From assembly GCA_045628125.1 (NCBI GenBank), contig JAZQPA010000182.1:1-60355 (forward strand): a stretch of 60,355 nt of DNA, given 5' to 3'. Positions within the stretch are counted from its first letter, which is position 1. Every line of letters starts with the position of its first letter. Shown here one piece after another: positions 9,297-17,839 of the stretch. Made by a program: the position numbers and the translations under genes. A model generated the notes under the pieces. It was not told where the DNA came from. It did not search any database and saw only the letters and a program-made list of their open reading frames with translations. The DNA is from Minthousia sp045628125. GTDB taxonomy: Bacteria > Bacteroidota > Bacteroidia > Bacteroidales > Bacteroidaceae.

Positions 9297-11024
9297 ATGA
9301 GTATCGGATTAGCTGCTTTATTAGCATTCTTACCCATTCTGCTGGCTTTAATTCTGATGGCCGGCTTCCGCTGGCCTTCTACCAAGGCCATGCCATTATC
9401 ATTCTTATTGGCTGCTGGCGAAGCTTTGATTTTCTGGAAGCTTTCAGCTGTACGTGTAGCTGCGTTGACATTGGCCGGATTCTGGAACGCTTTTGGTATC
9501 CTGATCATTGTTTTCGGTGCATTGTTGATTTACTACACCCTACAGACCAGTGGCGCGATGGAAACCATTCAGGCAGGTATGCAGGAGATTACTCCTGACC
9601 GTCGTCTGCAGGCCATCATCATCGGTTTCATGTTCTCAGCATTCATCGAGGGTGCTGCCGGTTTCGGTACTCCAGCTGCATTGGCTGCTCCATTGTTGCT
9701 GGGTTTAGGCTTCCCTCCTTTGTGTGCAGCAATCGTTTGCTTGTGCTTTAACAGTATTCCTGTAACATTCGGTGCAGTAGGTACTCCTACTATCAAGGGT
9801 TTCGGCTCAATTGAAACTGATGCGCTTCAGGCACTGAGTGATATGGGTATTGCCAATGCAGATTCTGCTATGGTTTACAAGCACATTGGTGAGTATGTAA
9901 CCTTAGGTCATCTGCCAATGTTGATTCTGTTGCCTATCTTCATGCTGGGTTTCATGACTCGTTTCTTCGGTAAAAATAAGAAATGGAGCGAAGGTTTCGC
10001 AGTATGGAAGTACTGTCTGATGGCATCTGTTTGCTTCGGTGTACCTTATTATATTTTAGCATGGTGGTCAGGTCCGGAAATTCCATCTATGATGGGTGGT
10101 ATCATCGGTTTGGGTGTACTGGTATGGTTGACCAAGAAGGGTGTATGTGTTCCAAAGGAAGTCTGGGGCTTTGCTGATCAGAAAGAATGGGATTCTGACT
10201 GGAGCGGTAACATTCAGGCTACTGATGTGAAGGAGTTCAAGAAGCACATGAGTCAGGTTAAGGCTTGGATGCCTTACGTATTGTGCGGTATCATCCTGGT
10301 TATTACCCGTGTGCCTGCTTTCGGCCTGAAGCCACTGGTAAATGATCCTATGTTCAGCCTCGGTTTCAAGAATATTCTGGGTGTAGAAGGCGTAAACGAG
10401 TCTATCGCATTGCTGAATCTTCCTGGTATCATTCCATTCATCCTGGTTGCAATCCTGACGATTTTCATGCACGGCATGACCAAGGATGATGAGATTGGTA
10501 AGGATAAGGTAAAGCGTGCTTGGAGCACAGCTTTGGGTAAAATGAAGGCTCCTACTATTGCTATGTTGGCATCTGTTGCTTTGGTTTCAATCTTCAAGGG
10601 TTCTTCTGCTACTGAAGTACTGATTGGCGGTAATGCAGGTATCTCTATGCCAATGGCTATGGCTACCTTGCTGTCTACTACCTTTGCTCCAGTTTGGCCA
10701 TTGCTGATTTCTTACATTGGTGGTCTGGGTGCATTCATCACCGGTTCAAATACCGTTGCAGATATGTTGTTCGCAAACTTCCAGTGGGATGCAGCAACAG
10801 CTTTAGGCTATACTCCAAACCAGCACTTTGTAGCAGTAGCTATGCAGGGTGTAGGTGGTGCTATGGGTAACATGATCTGTATCCACAACATCGTATCTGC
10901 ATGTGCTGTATTGGGCTTGATTGGTCATGAGGGTCAGATTCTGCGCAAGACCTGGATCCCATTTGCAATCTATGGCTTGACTGTAGGTGTTGTGGCATTT
11001 ATCTTAATGTCAGTAGTAGGTTAA
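9297..11024 (+). CDS. lctP: L-lactate permease (LctP family)
   Basis: A 575-residue inner-membrane protein with about 12-14 hydrophobic segments and LctP-family blocks: EGAAGFGTPAALAAPLLLGLG near 120-140, AVGTPT near 160, and GGLGAFITGSNTVADMLF near 480. These proteins import lactate (and glycolate) with protons. It sits between the porin and lutA, giving the operon uptake steps for both membranes. The first 40 residues include a typical re-entrant start (LAALLAFLPILLAL). Length matches the family (about 550-590). Confidence 0.93.
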   Translation: MSIGLAALLAFLPILLALILMAGFRWPSTKAMPLSFLLAAGEALIFWKLSAVRVAALTLAGFWNAFGILIIVFGALLIYYTLQTSGAMETIQAGMQEITPDRRLQAIIIGFMFSAFIEGAAGFGTPAALAAPLLLGLGFPPLCAAIVCLCFNSIPVTFGAVGTPTIKGFGSIETDALQALSDMGIANADSAMVYKHIGEYVTLGHLPMLILLPIFMLGFMTRFFGKNKKWSEGFAVWKYCLMASVCFGVPYYILAWWSGPEIPSMMGGIIGLGVLVWLTKKGVCVPKEVWGFADQKEWDSDWSGNIQATDVKEFKKHMSQVKAWMPYVLCGIILVITRVPAFGLKPLVNDPMFSLGFKNILGVEGVNESIALLNLPGIIPFILVAILTIFMHGMTKDDEIGKDKVKRAWSTALGKMKAPTIAMLASVALVSIFKGSSATEVLIGGNAGISMPMAMATLLSTTFAPVWPLLISYIGGLGAFITGSNTVADMLFANFQWDAATALGYTPNQHFVAVAMQGVGGAMGNMICIHNIVSACAVLGLIGHEGQILRKTWIPFAIYGLTVGVVAFILMSVVG

Positions 11025-11036
11025 TAATATTAAGGC

Positions 11037-11068
11037 GGCAGACCGGGATCTTATGTTCCTGGTTTGCC
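11037..11068 (+). other. Intercistronic hairpin between lctP and lutA
   Basis: A 12-bp stem (11037-11048 with 11057-11068, two G-U pairs) closes an 8-base loop. There is no T-run, so it is not an intrinsic terminator. It may be an RNA processing or stability element separating the permease and Lut parts of the transcript (inference). Confidence 0.5.
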
Positions 11069-11092
11069 ACCTCAAAACAAAATACGAAAAAA

Positions 11093-11824
11093 ATGAAAGT
11101 TGGATTATTTGTTCCTTGTTATGTGGATGCCCTCTATCCTGAGGTTGGTGTAGCTACATACAAGTTGTTGAAGAGCCTTGGCCTGGACGTGGAGTATCCA
11201 GAGAAGCAGACTTGCTGCGGCCAGCCAATGGGTAATGCTGGTTTCCAGCAGAAATCAGAGAAATTAGTAGAAGATTACGATAAGTTGTTTGCACCATATG
11301 ATTATGTGGTAGCTCCATCTGCCAGTTGTGCTGCTTATATCAAGTTCTTCCACCCAAATATCGTAAAGCATGAATGTGAGGCAGCCAAGAAAACTATGGA
11401 CTTGGTTGAGTTCTTGCATGATGTTATCAAACCTACTTCTTTGAAGGCAAAGTTCCCTCATACTGTTAGTTTGCATAACAGTTGCCACGGTGTTCGTGAG
11501 TTAGGCCTTTCTTCTCCATCTGAGCGCGTTATGCCTCGCTTCAACAAGATTAAGGATTTGTTGCAGTTGGTAGAGGGCATTAAGGTCGTTGAGCCTGAGC
11601 GTGTAGACGAGTGCTGCGGATTTGGCGGTATGTTCTCTATTGAGGAGCCTGATGTTTCTGCTCGCATGGGACGCGATAAGTTGGCTCGCCACTGTGCTAC
11701 CGGTGCAGAGTTTATTACTGGTCCTGATTCTTCTTGCCTGATGCACATGCAGGGATTGGCAAAGAAGGACGGCACTCCTATCAAGTTTATCCACGTGGCA
11801 CAGATTCTGGCAAGTGGGCTTTAA
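11093..11824 (+). CDS. lutA: L-lactate utilisation protein LutA, Fe-S oxidoreductase
   Basis: This 243-residue protein carries two CCG (cysteine-rich) domains, with TCCGQPMGN near residue 42 and ECCGFGGMF near residue 181, as in LutA/YkgE. With LutB and LutC it forms the non-flavin L-lactate oxidising complex that feeds pyruvate into metabolism. The order lutA-lutB-lutC is conserved, with 25 bases to lutB. Length equals the family norm (about 240). Confidence 0.93.
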   Translation: MKVGLFVPCYVDALYPEVGVATYKLLKSLGLDVEYPEKQTCCGQPMGNAGFQQKSEKLVEDYDKLFAPYDYVVAPSASCAAYIKFFHPNIVKHECEAAKKTMDLVEFLHDVIKPTSLKAKFPHTVSLHNSCHGVRELGLSSPSERVMPRFNKIKDLLQLVEGIKVVEPERVDECCGFGGMFSIEEPDVSARMGRDKLARHCATGAEFITGPDSSCLMHMQGLAKKDGTPIKFIHVAQILASGL

Positions 11825-11849
11825 TAACCTTGTTAACTAAAAAAGAATT

Positions 11850-13268
11850 ATGAGTACATTACATGCAAAGAAAGCAGAAGCCTTCCTGCAGAATCAAGAT
11901 AAGGTTTCACGTCACGACCAGACTTTCTGGAGTGTTCGTGCAAAGCGCGATATTCAGGCTAACGAACTGCCAGAATGGGAGCAGTTGCGTGAGGCTGCTA
12001 GCCAAATCAAAAAACACACCATCACTCATCTGGCAGACTATCTGGAGGAGTTTGAGCGCAATGCGACAAAGAATGGTGCTATTGTTCATTGGGCAAATGA
12101 CGCCAAGGAGTACAACGAGATTGTACTGGAGATTATGCGCCAGCATAATGTGAAGAAGGTGGTAAAGGGTAAGTCCATGCTGACTGAAGAGTGCCATCTG
12201 AATGAGAACCTGATCAAGAATGGTATCGATGTTGTAGAGACCGACTTGGGCGAGCGCATCCTTCAGTTGATGAACCTTCCTCCTAGCCATATTATCATGC
12301 CAGCTATCCATATTACCCGTGAGCAGGTAAAGGAGAACTTTGGCGAAAAGGGCTTGTTGGAGAAAAATGGTCCTCAGGGTGCAAAGAGCATGGGTTATGA
12401 CGACAAGTCTGAGTTAGAGGCAAAGGCTGATCCTACCTATCTGACACGTTGCGCACGCTATCACCTCCGTGATAATTTCATGACTGCAGAGTGTGGCATG
12501 ACTGGTGCCAACTTCGGTGTGGCTTCAACTGGTGAAATCGTTGTTTGCACCAACGAGGGTAATGCAGATATGAGTACTTCTGTGCCAAAGTTGCATATCG
12601 CTTCTATCGGTTTGGAGAAGGTTATTCCTAACTACGATGCTCTGGGCGTATTCCAGCGTCTGTTGGCTCGTCATGGTACAGGTCAGGCTACTACCGTTTA
12701 TACTTCTCATTTCAAGAAACCACGTCCAACCGGTGAGTTCCATATCATTTTGGTAGATAACGGCCGTAGTGATATCCTGGCTAACCCAGAGCACTGGCAG
12801 ACCTTGAAGTGTATGCGTTGTGGTGGCTGTATGAACACTTGTCCTGTTTATCGCCGTTCTATGGGTTATTCTTACACCTACTTTATCCCAGGACCTATCG
12901 GTATCAACTTGGGTATGCTGAAGGATAAGGATGCGAACTATCACAATGTTTCAGCTTGTTCACTGTGCTGCTCTTGTGATAACGTATGCCCTGTTAAGGT
13001 GGATCTTTCTACTCAGATCTACAAGTGGCGTCAGGAATTGGATGATATGGGCCATGCAGATCCAATAAAGAAATTGATGTCAAACGGTATGAAGGTAATG
13101 TTTGACAGCCCAGGTCTTTATACCACTGCATTGAAATTAGCTCCAGTGGCTAATGCACTGCCTGCATTCATTACAGGTGTGAAGTTGAATGCTTGGTGCA
13201 AGCATCACACAATGCCAGAGTTTAAGAAGTCATTCCACGCTCAGTGGAAAAACATTAAAAAGGACTAA
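11850..13268 (+). CDS. lutB: L-lactate utilisation iron-sulfur protein LutB
   Basis: A 472-residue protein with an N-terminal LUD domain (about 60-300, with GMTGANFGVASTGEIV) and a C-terminal ferredoxin-like segment that holds two Cys clusters: CMRCGGCMNTCP near 320 and CSLCCSCDNVCP near 370. A DUF3390-like tail follows. This matches LutB/YkgF, the electron-transfer subunit of the L-lactate oxidation complex. It is separated from lutC by 3 bases. Confidence 0.93.
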   Translation: MSTLHAKKAEAFLQNQDKVSRHDQTFWSVRAKRDIQANELPEWEQLREAASQIKKHTITHLADYLEEFERNATKNGAIVHWANDAKEYNEIVLEIMRQHNVKKVVKGKSMLTEECHLNENLIKNGIDVVETDLGERILQLMNLPPSHIIMPAIHITREQVKENFGEKGLLEKNGPQGAKSMGYDDKSELEAKADPTYLTRCARYHLRDNFMTAECGMTGANFGVASTGEIVVCTNEGNADMSTSVPKLHIASIGLEKVIPNYDALGVFQRLLARHGTGQATTVYTSHFKKPRPTGEFHIILVDNGRSDILANPEHWQTLKCMRCGGCMNTCPVYRRSMGYSYTYFIPGPIGINLGMLKDKDANYHNVSACSLCCSCDNVCPVKVDLSTQIYKWRQELDDMGHADPIKKLMSNGMKVMFDSPGLYTTALKLAPVANALPAFITGVKLNAWCKHHTMPEFKKSFHAQWKNIKKD

Positions 13269-13271
13269 GTT

Positions 13272-13868
13272 ATGAGTAGTAAAAATGAAATATTAGGTCG
13301 TCTCCGCAAGAATGTACGTGAGACCTATGATATGCCTGATTTGGGCTTTGAGAAACTGACATTCGCAGATCCTGTAGCTGAATATATCAAGCAGACTACC
13401 ACTACTGCAGGTGCCAAACTGATAGAGGTTAAGGAAGGTGATGATATCAACGAACTGATTCGTCAGGCTTATCCTGAGGCTAAGGTCATTTCTAGTAATG
13501 TTCCTGGCGTAAAGGCAGACCGCAACCCTGACACTGTAGAGTGTGCTCAGGATTTGGATGGAACTGATGTCGGTGTAATCCAGGGTTCAATCGCATGTGC
13601 TGAGAATGCATGTGTATGGGTTCCTATGGATATGAAGCAGAAGGCTATTTGCTTTATCTCTGAGTTCCTGGTGCTGATCGTTTCTCGCAAGAATATTGTT
13701 AGTAACATGCATGATGCATATAAGGAACTGGAGAAGTTGGGTGAGAATTCTTCAAAGTATGGTTTCGGCACCTGGATGTCAGGTCCTTCAAAGACCGCGG
13801 ATATTGAGCAGTCATTGGTCTATGGCGCTCAGGCTGCCTGCGGTTTGACCGTATTGCTGACAGATTAA
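13272..13868 (+). CDS. lutC: L-lactate utilisation protein LutC (LUD domain)
   Basis: A 198-residue LUD-domain protein with the GxIACAENACVWV-type block near residue 110 and a C-terminal GPSKTADIEQSLVYGAQAA segment, the signature of LutC/YkgG. It is the third subunit of the L-lactate oxidation complex and the last gene of the operon, ending 16 bases before a strong terminator. Confidence 0.93.
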   Translation: MSSKNEILGRLRKNVRETYDMPDLGFEKLTFADPVAEYIKQTTTTAGAKLIEVKEGDDINELIRQAYPEAKVISSNVPGVKADRNPDTVECAQDLDGTDVGVIQGSIACAENACVWVPMDMKQKAICFISEFLVLIVSRKNIVSNMHDAYKELEKLGENSSKYGFGTWMSGPSKTADIEQSLVYGAQAACGLTVLLTD

Positions 13869-13884
13869 TCTACTGCCTATAAAT

Positions 13885-13919
13885 AAAAAAGGAGCAAACA
13901 AGTGTTTGCTCCTTTTTTA
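13885..13919 (+). terminator. Intrinsic terminator of the lactate operon, bidirectional
   Basis: The 10-bp stem GGAGCAAACA / TGTTTGCTCC at 13891-13912 has a 2-base loop, an A-run before it and a T-run after it. It can end both the lut operon (+) and mnmA (-), whose stop lies just beyond at 13921. Confidence 0.92.
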
Positions 13920-13920
13920 T

Positions 13921-15000
13921 TTATCTCTTTAACCATTCAATTTCACCGCTACCGTAACACAGGTGATGATTCTGGTCATAGATTACACAGAATTGCCCTG
14001 GAGCTACACCTTGAATGGGCTGCTCTGCATGAATCAATAGTGTCTCAGGAGTAGGGGTAACTGTGGCTTTAGTAAATTCGGGGGTATGCCGGATTTTCAA
14101 AGTAACCTCATAGGACTTTCCCTCTTCAGTAAATGGATTCTTTGTGATGGCATGAAAGGCTCTGACACCGAATGTGCTGCGGTATTGGCGCTGGGTGTCA
14201 AAACCATTGCTTACCAGCAGGATGTTCTTTTTCATGTCTTTTTTTACCACATACCATGGACCGCCACCAAAACCAAGGCCCTTGCGCTGTCCAATGGTAT
14301 GGAACCATAATCCCTTATGCTGTCCGATGACTTTACCGGTCTCAATGTCGATGACCCGGCCCGGCTTTTCACCCAGGAACTTTTTGATGTAGTCACGGTA
14401 ATTGATCTGTCCCAAAAAACAGATACCCTGGCTGTCCTTTCGGCGTGCAGTAACCAGATGCTCGCGTTCAGCAATAGCGCGCACCTCATTTTTCATCAGA
14501 TGACCGATAGGGAACATAGCCTTGTGAATCTGCATATAGTCCAGTTGTGCCAGGAAATCAGTTTGGTCCTTTACGGGGTCAGGACTGGTGGCCAACCATG
14601 TCTTTCCATCAATGATTTCAGTTGTGGCATAATGTCCGGTAGCCGTAAAGTCGTATTCATGTCCAACTTGCTGCTCAAAACAACCGAATTTAATCAGCCG
14701 GTTGCACATGACATCTGGATTTGGGGTAAGTCCCTGACGGACTTTGTCCATGGTGTACGAAACCACCAAGTCCCAATATTCTTTATGCAGGTTGACAACT
14801 CTTAATGGACAGCCGTATTTGCGGGCAACTGCAGTGGCCATTTCCAAGTCTTCCTCGCTGGTACAGGTGAAATCTTCTGTCTCCTGTTCCGGACCAATCT
14901 GAATGTAAAATAAGTCGGGAGTATATCCTTGCTCCTTTAGCATATATACGGCTACGGAACTGTCAACTCCACCGGAAATAAGGGCTGCTATCTTGCTCAT
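13921..15000 (-). CDS. mnmA: tRNA-specific 2-thiouridylase MnmA
   Basis: A 359-residue PP-loop ATPase with SGGVDSS at residues 9-15. Catalytic cysteines are C99 (DVMCNR) and C194 (GICFLG). It installs the 2-thio group on U34 of Lys, Glu and Gln tRNAs. A tRNA-Lys(TTT) gene in this window would be one of its substrates. Its start overlaps the stop of the upstream helicase by 4 bases (14997-15000), so the two are translationally coupled. Length is normal for the family (about 360). Confidence 0.95.
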   Translation of the reverse strand: MSKIAALISGGVDSSVAVYMLKEQGYTPDLFYIQIGPEQETEDFTCTSEEDLEMATAVARKYGCPLRVVNLHKEYWDLVVSYTMDKVRQGLTPNPDVMCNRLIKFGCFEQQVGHEYDFTATGHYATTEIIDGKTWLATSPDPVKDQTDFLAQLDYMQIHKAMFPIGHLMKNEVRAIAEREHLVTARRKDSQGICFLGQINYRDYIKKFLGEKPGRVIDIETGKVIGQHKGLWFHTIGQRKGLGFGGGPWYVVKKDMKKNILLVSNGFDTQRQYRSTFGVRAFHAITKNPFTEEGKSYEVTLKIRHTPEFTKATVTPTPETLLIHAEQPIQGVAPGQFCVIYDQNHHLCYGSGEIEWLKR

Positions 15001-16868
15001 AGTTTTTGGATATATTCAAATAACTTTTTGTAAAACGGATGTTTGGTAAGGGTAGAAGCATCACCAAGGATTATCAATTTCATCCGGGCTCTGGTCATCG
15101 CCACATTCATTCGTCTAAGGTCTCTCAGGAAACCGATCTCACCTTGCTCGTTAGCACGAACCAGAGAAATGATGATGATGTCACGCTCCTGGCCTTGGAA
15201 CCCATCCACCGTATTAATGGTAATCAGATGGCGGTACGGTTTGAAGAATCCGTCGTGTTTTACCATTTGACGAAGGTACTGAACCTGGGCTTTATACGGG
15301 CTGATGAGTCCCACGTCAATATGCTCCTGTAAAACACGCTCCTTTCCAATTTTCAGAATGTATTCTTTCAGTTGCTCGATGGAGAGCTGAGCTTCCTGTT
15401 TATTGATTCGTCCGAAACTCTCACCTACGAATTCCTCGTTGCAGTCCATTCCTTCTGTATTCATCCATACAATCGGACGGTCAAAGTCCAGGATGCTTCG
15501 GTATTTTACACTTGGATCACTTTGTACCTTCCCTTCATAGAACCAATCAGAGGAGAAACGCATAATGGCTTCATTCATCCGGTACTGTACCTGAAGAAGC
15601 GTCACACATTCCGGTCGGTTCTGGGCGATAGTCTGCATCATGGTACGGTCCAATCCCTGTTTTGCCGCTTCAAAGCATTTAATGGTGGGTGGAAGTTGCT
15701 GATGGTCTCCGGCCAGAATGATACGTCCCGCCTTTCGGATGGCTATCCAGCATGCTGCTTCAAGTGCCTGGGCAGCCTCGTCAATGAAAAGGGTGGAGAA
15801 TTTCATACCACTTAATACCTTGTTGGCACTTCCTGTCAGTGTACATGAAATTACACGGGCCTGGCTGAATAACTCCTCTTTAATACGTAGCTCCAGCTCG
15901 GTAGCACGGTCGCGCAAACTCGCAATCTTTCGCTGTACTCCAGCTGTCTTTCCCCGTTGTCCTTGCAGTTCACGGATGGTTTTTCTTATACTCCAAAGCT
16001 GGTGGTATTCCGGGTGGTCAGAAAAACGTCGCTCATAGGTAAATGACAGCATCTTATCATTTACTCGGGTAGGATTACCTATTCGAAGCACATTCAGCCC
16101 ATGATCCACCAACTTTTCACTAATCCAATCCACTGCCATGTTACTTTGGGCACAAACCAGCACTTGGCTTTCTCTTCGCAAAGTCTCATAAATTGCCTCT
16201 ACCAAGGTGGTAGTTTTCCCAGTTCCAGGAGGACCGTGGACAATGGCTACATCCTTAGCTCTAAGAACCTCATTGACTGCTTTTTCCTGGGTGGGATTCA
16301 GCCAGGGAAAATGGAGCGATTCAAATTGAAGCTTTTGAGGATGCTGACTGCCGTGGATGATATCGCGTAGTTCCACCAACCGCCCTTTGTCAGCATTGAG
16401 AACTTTATTGAGTGCCTCAAACATCAGACGGTAACTGGTCTCGTCAAAATATAACTGGACTCCAATATGTGAAGCGGAGGTGATATCAACCAATCCTCGT
16501 CCTTGAGGCAAGGCTACCACCATCCTATCTTCGTCCACATAGCTCACCGTGGCATTATGGGGCAGAAAGTTTACCTTTTCATCACCAGGTTGCCAAGTGA
16601 AAAAACAAACCGGCCGACCGTATTCAAACGAATGTTCTATATCCTGATCCTGAGTGCGAAAGACTTCAACAACCAATTGGTTCAGTGAATTGTAATAGCT
16701 TTGGCCGATACGAACAGGATACCAACAAATGCCTCTTTTGATCTTGCGGGGAATGCCCATGTTTTGTGCCTGAAGCATGAAGGCCTCTTTTTCAGCTTCA
16801 TACTCCATGCGCAATAGCAGGGCCTGTTTGCCCAGTTCCAGTACGGCATTTGAGGATTGATTTTTCAT
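14997..16868 (-). CDS. SF1 DNA/RNA helicase (IGHMBP2/UPF1-like)
   Basis: A 623-residue superfamily 1B helicase. Walker A is GPPGTGKT with lysine near residue 218. Motif II reads DEAAQALE, motif III GDHQQLPPT, then QYRMNEAI, and motif V/VI VDGFQGQERDIIIISLVR and NVAMTRARMKLI. The N-terminal 200 residues resemble the barrel and stalk of IGHMBP2-like proteins. The ATG at 16868 is preferred over an in-frame TTG at 16880. Bacterial members of this group are poorly characterised, and a role in nucleic acid remodelling is all that can be said. It is divergent from the ATPase/Toprim pair. Confidence 0.88.
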   Translation of the reverse strand: MKNQSSNAVLELGKQALLLRMEYEAEKEAFMLQAQNMGIPRKIKRGICWYPVRIGQSYYNSLNQLVVEVFRTQDQDIEHSFEYGRPVCFFTWQPGDEKVNFLPHNATVSYVDEDRMVVALPQGRGLVDITSASHIGVQLYFDETSYRLMFEALNKVLNADKGRLVELRDIIHGSQHPQKLQFESLHFPWLNPTQEKAVNEVLRAKDVAIVHGPPGTGKTTTLVEAIYETLRRESQVLVCAQSNMAVDWISEKLVDHGLNVLRIGNPTRVNDKMLSFTYERRFSDHPEYHQLWSIRKTIRELQGQRGKTAGVQRKIASLRDRATELELRIKEELFSQARVISCTLTGSANKVLSGMKFSTLFIDEAAQALEAACWIAIRKAGRIILAGDHQQLPPTIKCFEAAKQGLDRTMMQTIAQNRPECVTLLQVQYRMNEAIMRFSSDWFYEGKVQSDPSVKYRSILDFDRPIVWMNTEGMDCNEEFVGESFGRINKQEAQLSIEQLKEYILKIGKERVLQEHIDVGLISPYKAQVQYLRQMVKHDGFFKPYRHLITINTVDGFQGQERDIIIISLVRANEQGEIGFLRDLRRMNVAMTRARMKLIILGDASTLTKHPFYKKLFEYIQKL

Positions 16869-16929
16869 AAAACGTTGCAAAATTAGTTCTTTTTTATGGG
16901 TTTCCCTTCGTTTTTACTCTCAAAATACC

Positions 16930-16937
16930 TAACTTTA
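16930..16937 (+). promoter_or_regulatory. Possible -7 box for the ATPase/Toprim unit
   Basis: TAACTTTA differs from TAnnTTTG only at the last base and lies 18 bases before the ATPase start. The divergent helicase start is just 87 bases away, so regulatory signals may be shared. Confidence 0.35.
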
Positions 16938-16955
16938 CGCAAATTCTATAGACTC

Positions 16956-17828
16956 ATGAAAAAAGAAGTTGAGTATATTGCACAAATCAGTATTGATTCC
17001 TTGTGGGCTGGCCGTAAGCATATCGAATGGAATTTACAGAAAGGTGTAAACATTTTGAGTGGAATCAATGGCATAGGCAAGTCAACTATCATCAACCGGG
17101 TGGTTTCGGCTTTGCGGAGTTTGCGTGTCGTTGATGGCACCCTACAGACCATGTTGCCGGGTTTGGATCTTCAATTTGTTCCAGCTGATGCAGAAGAACT
17201 GCATTTTGATATTATCCGTAGCTTTGACCGACCCATGGCTCAAGTGGAACTTATCGAAAAAGCAGGCGATGCTGAGATTCGTTCAGAATTGGATTGGCAG
17301 TTGTATCAGCTGCAAAGAAAGTATCTTGATTATCAGGTGAATATGGGAAACCGGATGATTGAGCTTTTGCAGAGAGGTGACGAGGAAGGTCGTCGCTTGG
17401 CTGCTGAGGTTCCTATCCTAAAAACTCGCTTCTTGGATATTATCGACCAATTGTTTGCCGATACCGGTAAGAGGGTAATGCGTAAATGCAATGAACTCCG
17501 TTTTGAGCAGCAGATGGACTTTCTAGGTTTGTATCATGGAGAGGGTAGTGGACTTTCCGTGCAAGAACTTTCTCCTTATAAACTCTCTTCAGGTGAGAAG
17601 CAAATGCTGATCATTCTGCTGACGGTTCTAGTCCAGAATCAGCGTCCTTATGTGCTGCTGATGGATGAGCCGGAAATCAGTTTACATATAGACTGGCAAC
17701 AGCGACTGATCAGTCTGATTCGGGAATTGAATCCTAATGCCCAGGTTATTCTGACCACCCATTCTCCTGCCATGATTATGGATGGGTGGATGGATGCAGT
17801 TACCGAGGTCAGTGATATAACCTGCTAA
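16956..17828 (+). CDS. AAA (SMC/ABC-like) ATPase, AriA-like partner of a DUF4435 protein
   Basis: A 290-residue ATPase with Walker A GINGIGKST at 36-44, an ABC signature LSSGEKQ, Walker B VLLMDEPEISLH and an H-loop TTHSPA near the C-terminus. A central coiled region of about 80 residues separates the halves. This is the AAA15/AAA21 fold seen in OLD, AbiEii-like and PARIS AriA ATPases. The ATG at 16956 is chosen because the upstream in-frame codons overlap the promoter region. The next gene, 11 bases on, encodes a Toprim/DUF4435 protein, the same pairing as AriA-AriB. It is shorter than defence AriA proteins as I recall them (about 450-500), so it may be a housekeeping relative. Confidence 0.8.
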   Translation: MKKEVEYIAQISIDSLWAGRKHIEWNLQKGVNILSGINGIGKSTIINRVVSALRSLRVVDGTLQTMLPGLDLQFVPADAEELHFDIIRSFDRPMAQVELIEKAGDAEIRSELDWQLYQLQRKYLDYQVNMGNRMIELLQRGDEEGRRLAAEVPILKTRFLDIIDQLFADTGKRVMRKCNELRFEQQMDFLGLYHGEGSGLSVQELSPYKLSSGEKQMLIILLTVLVQNQRPYVLLMDEPEISLHIDWQQRLISLIRELNPNAQVILTTHSPAMIMDGWMDAVTEVSDITC

Positions 17829-17839
17829 TTCGAGAAATA

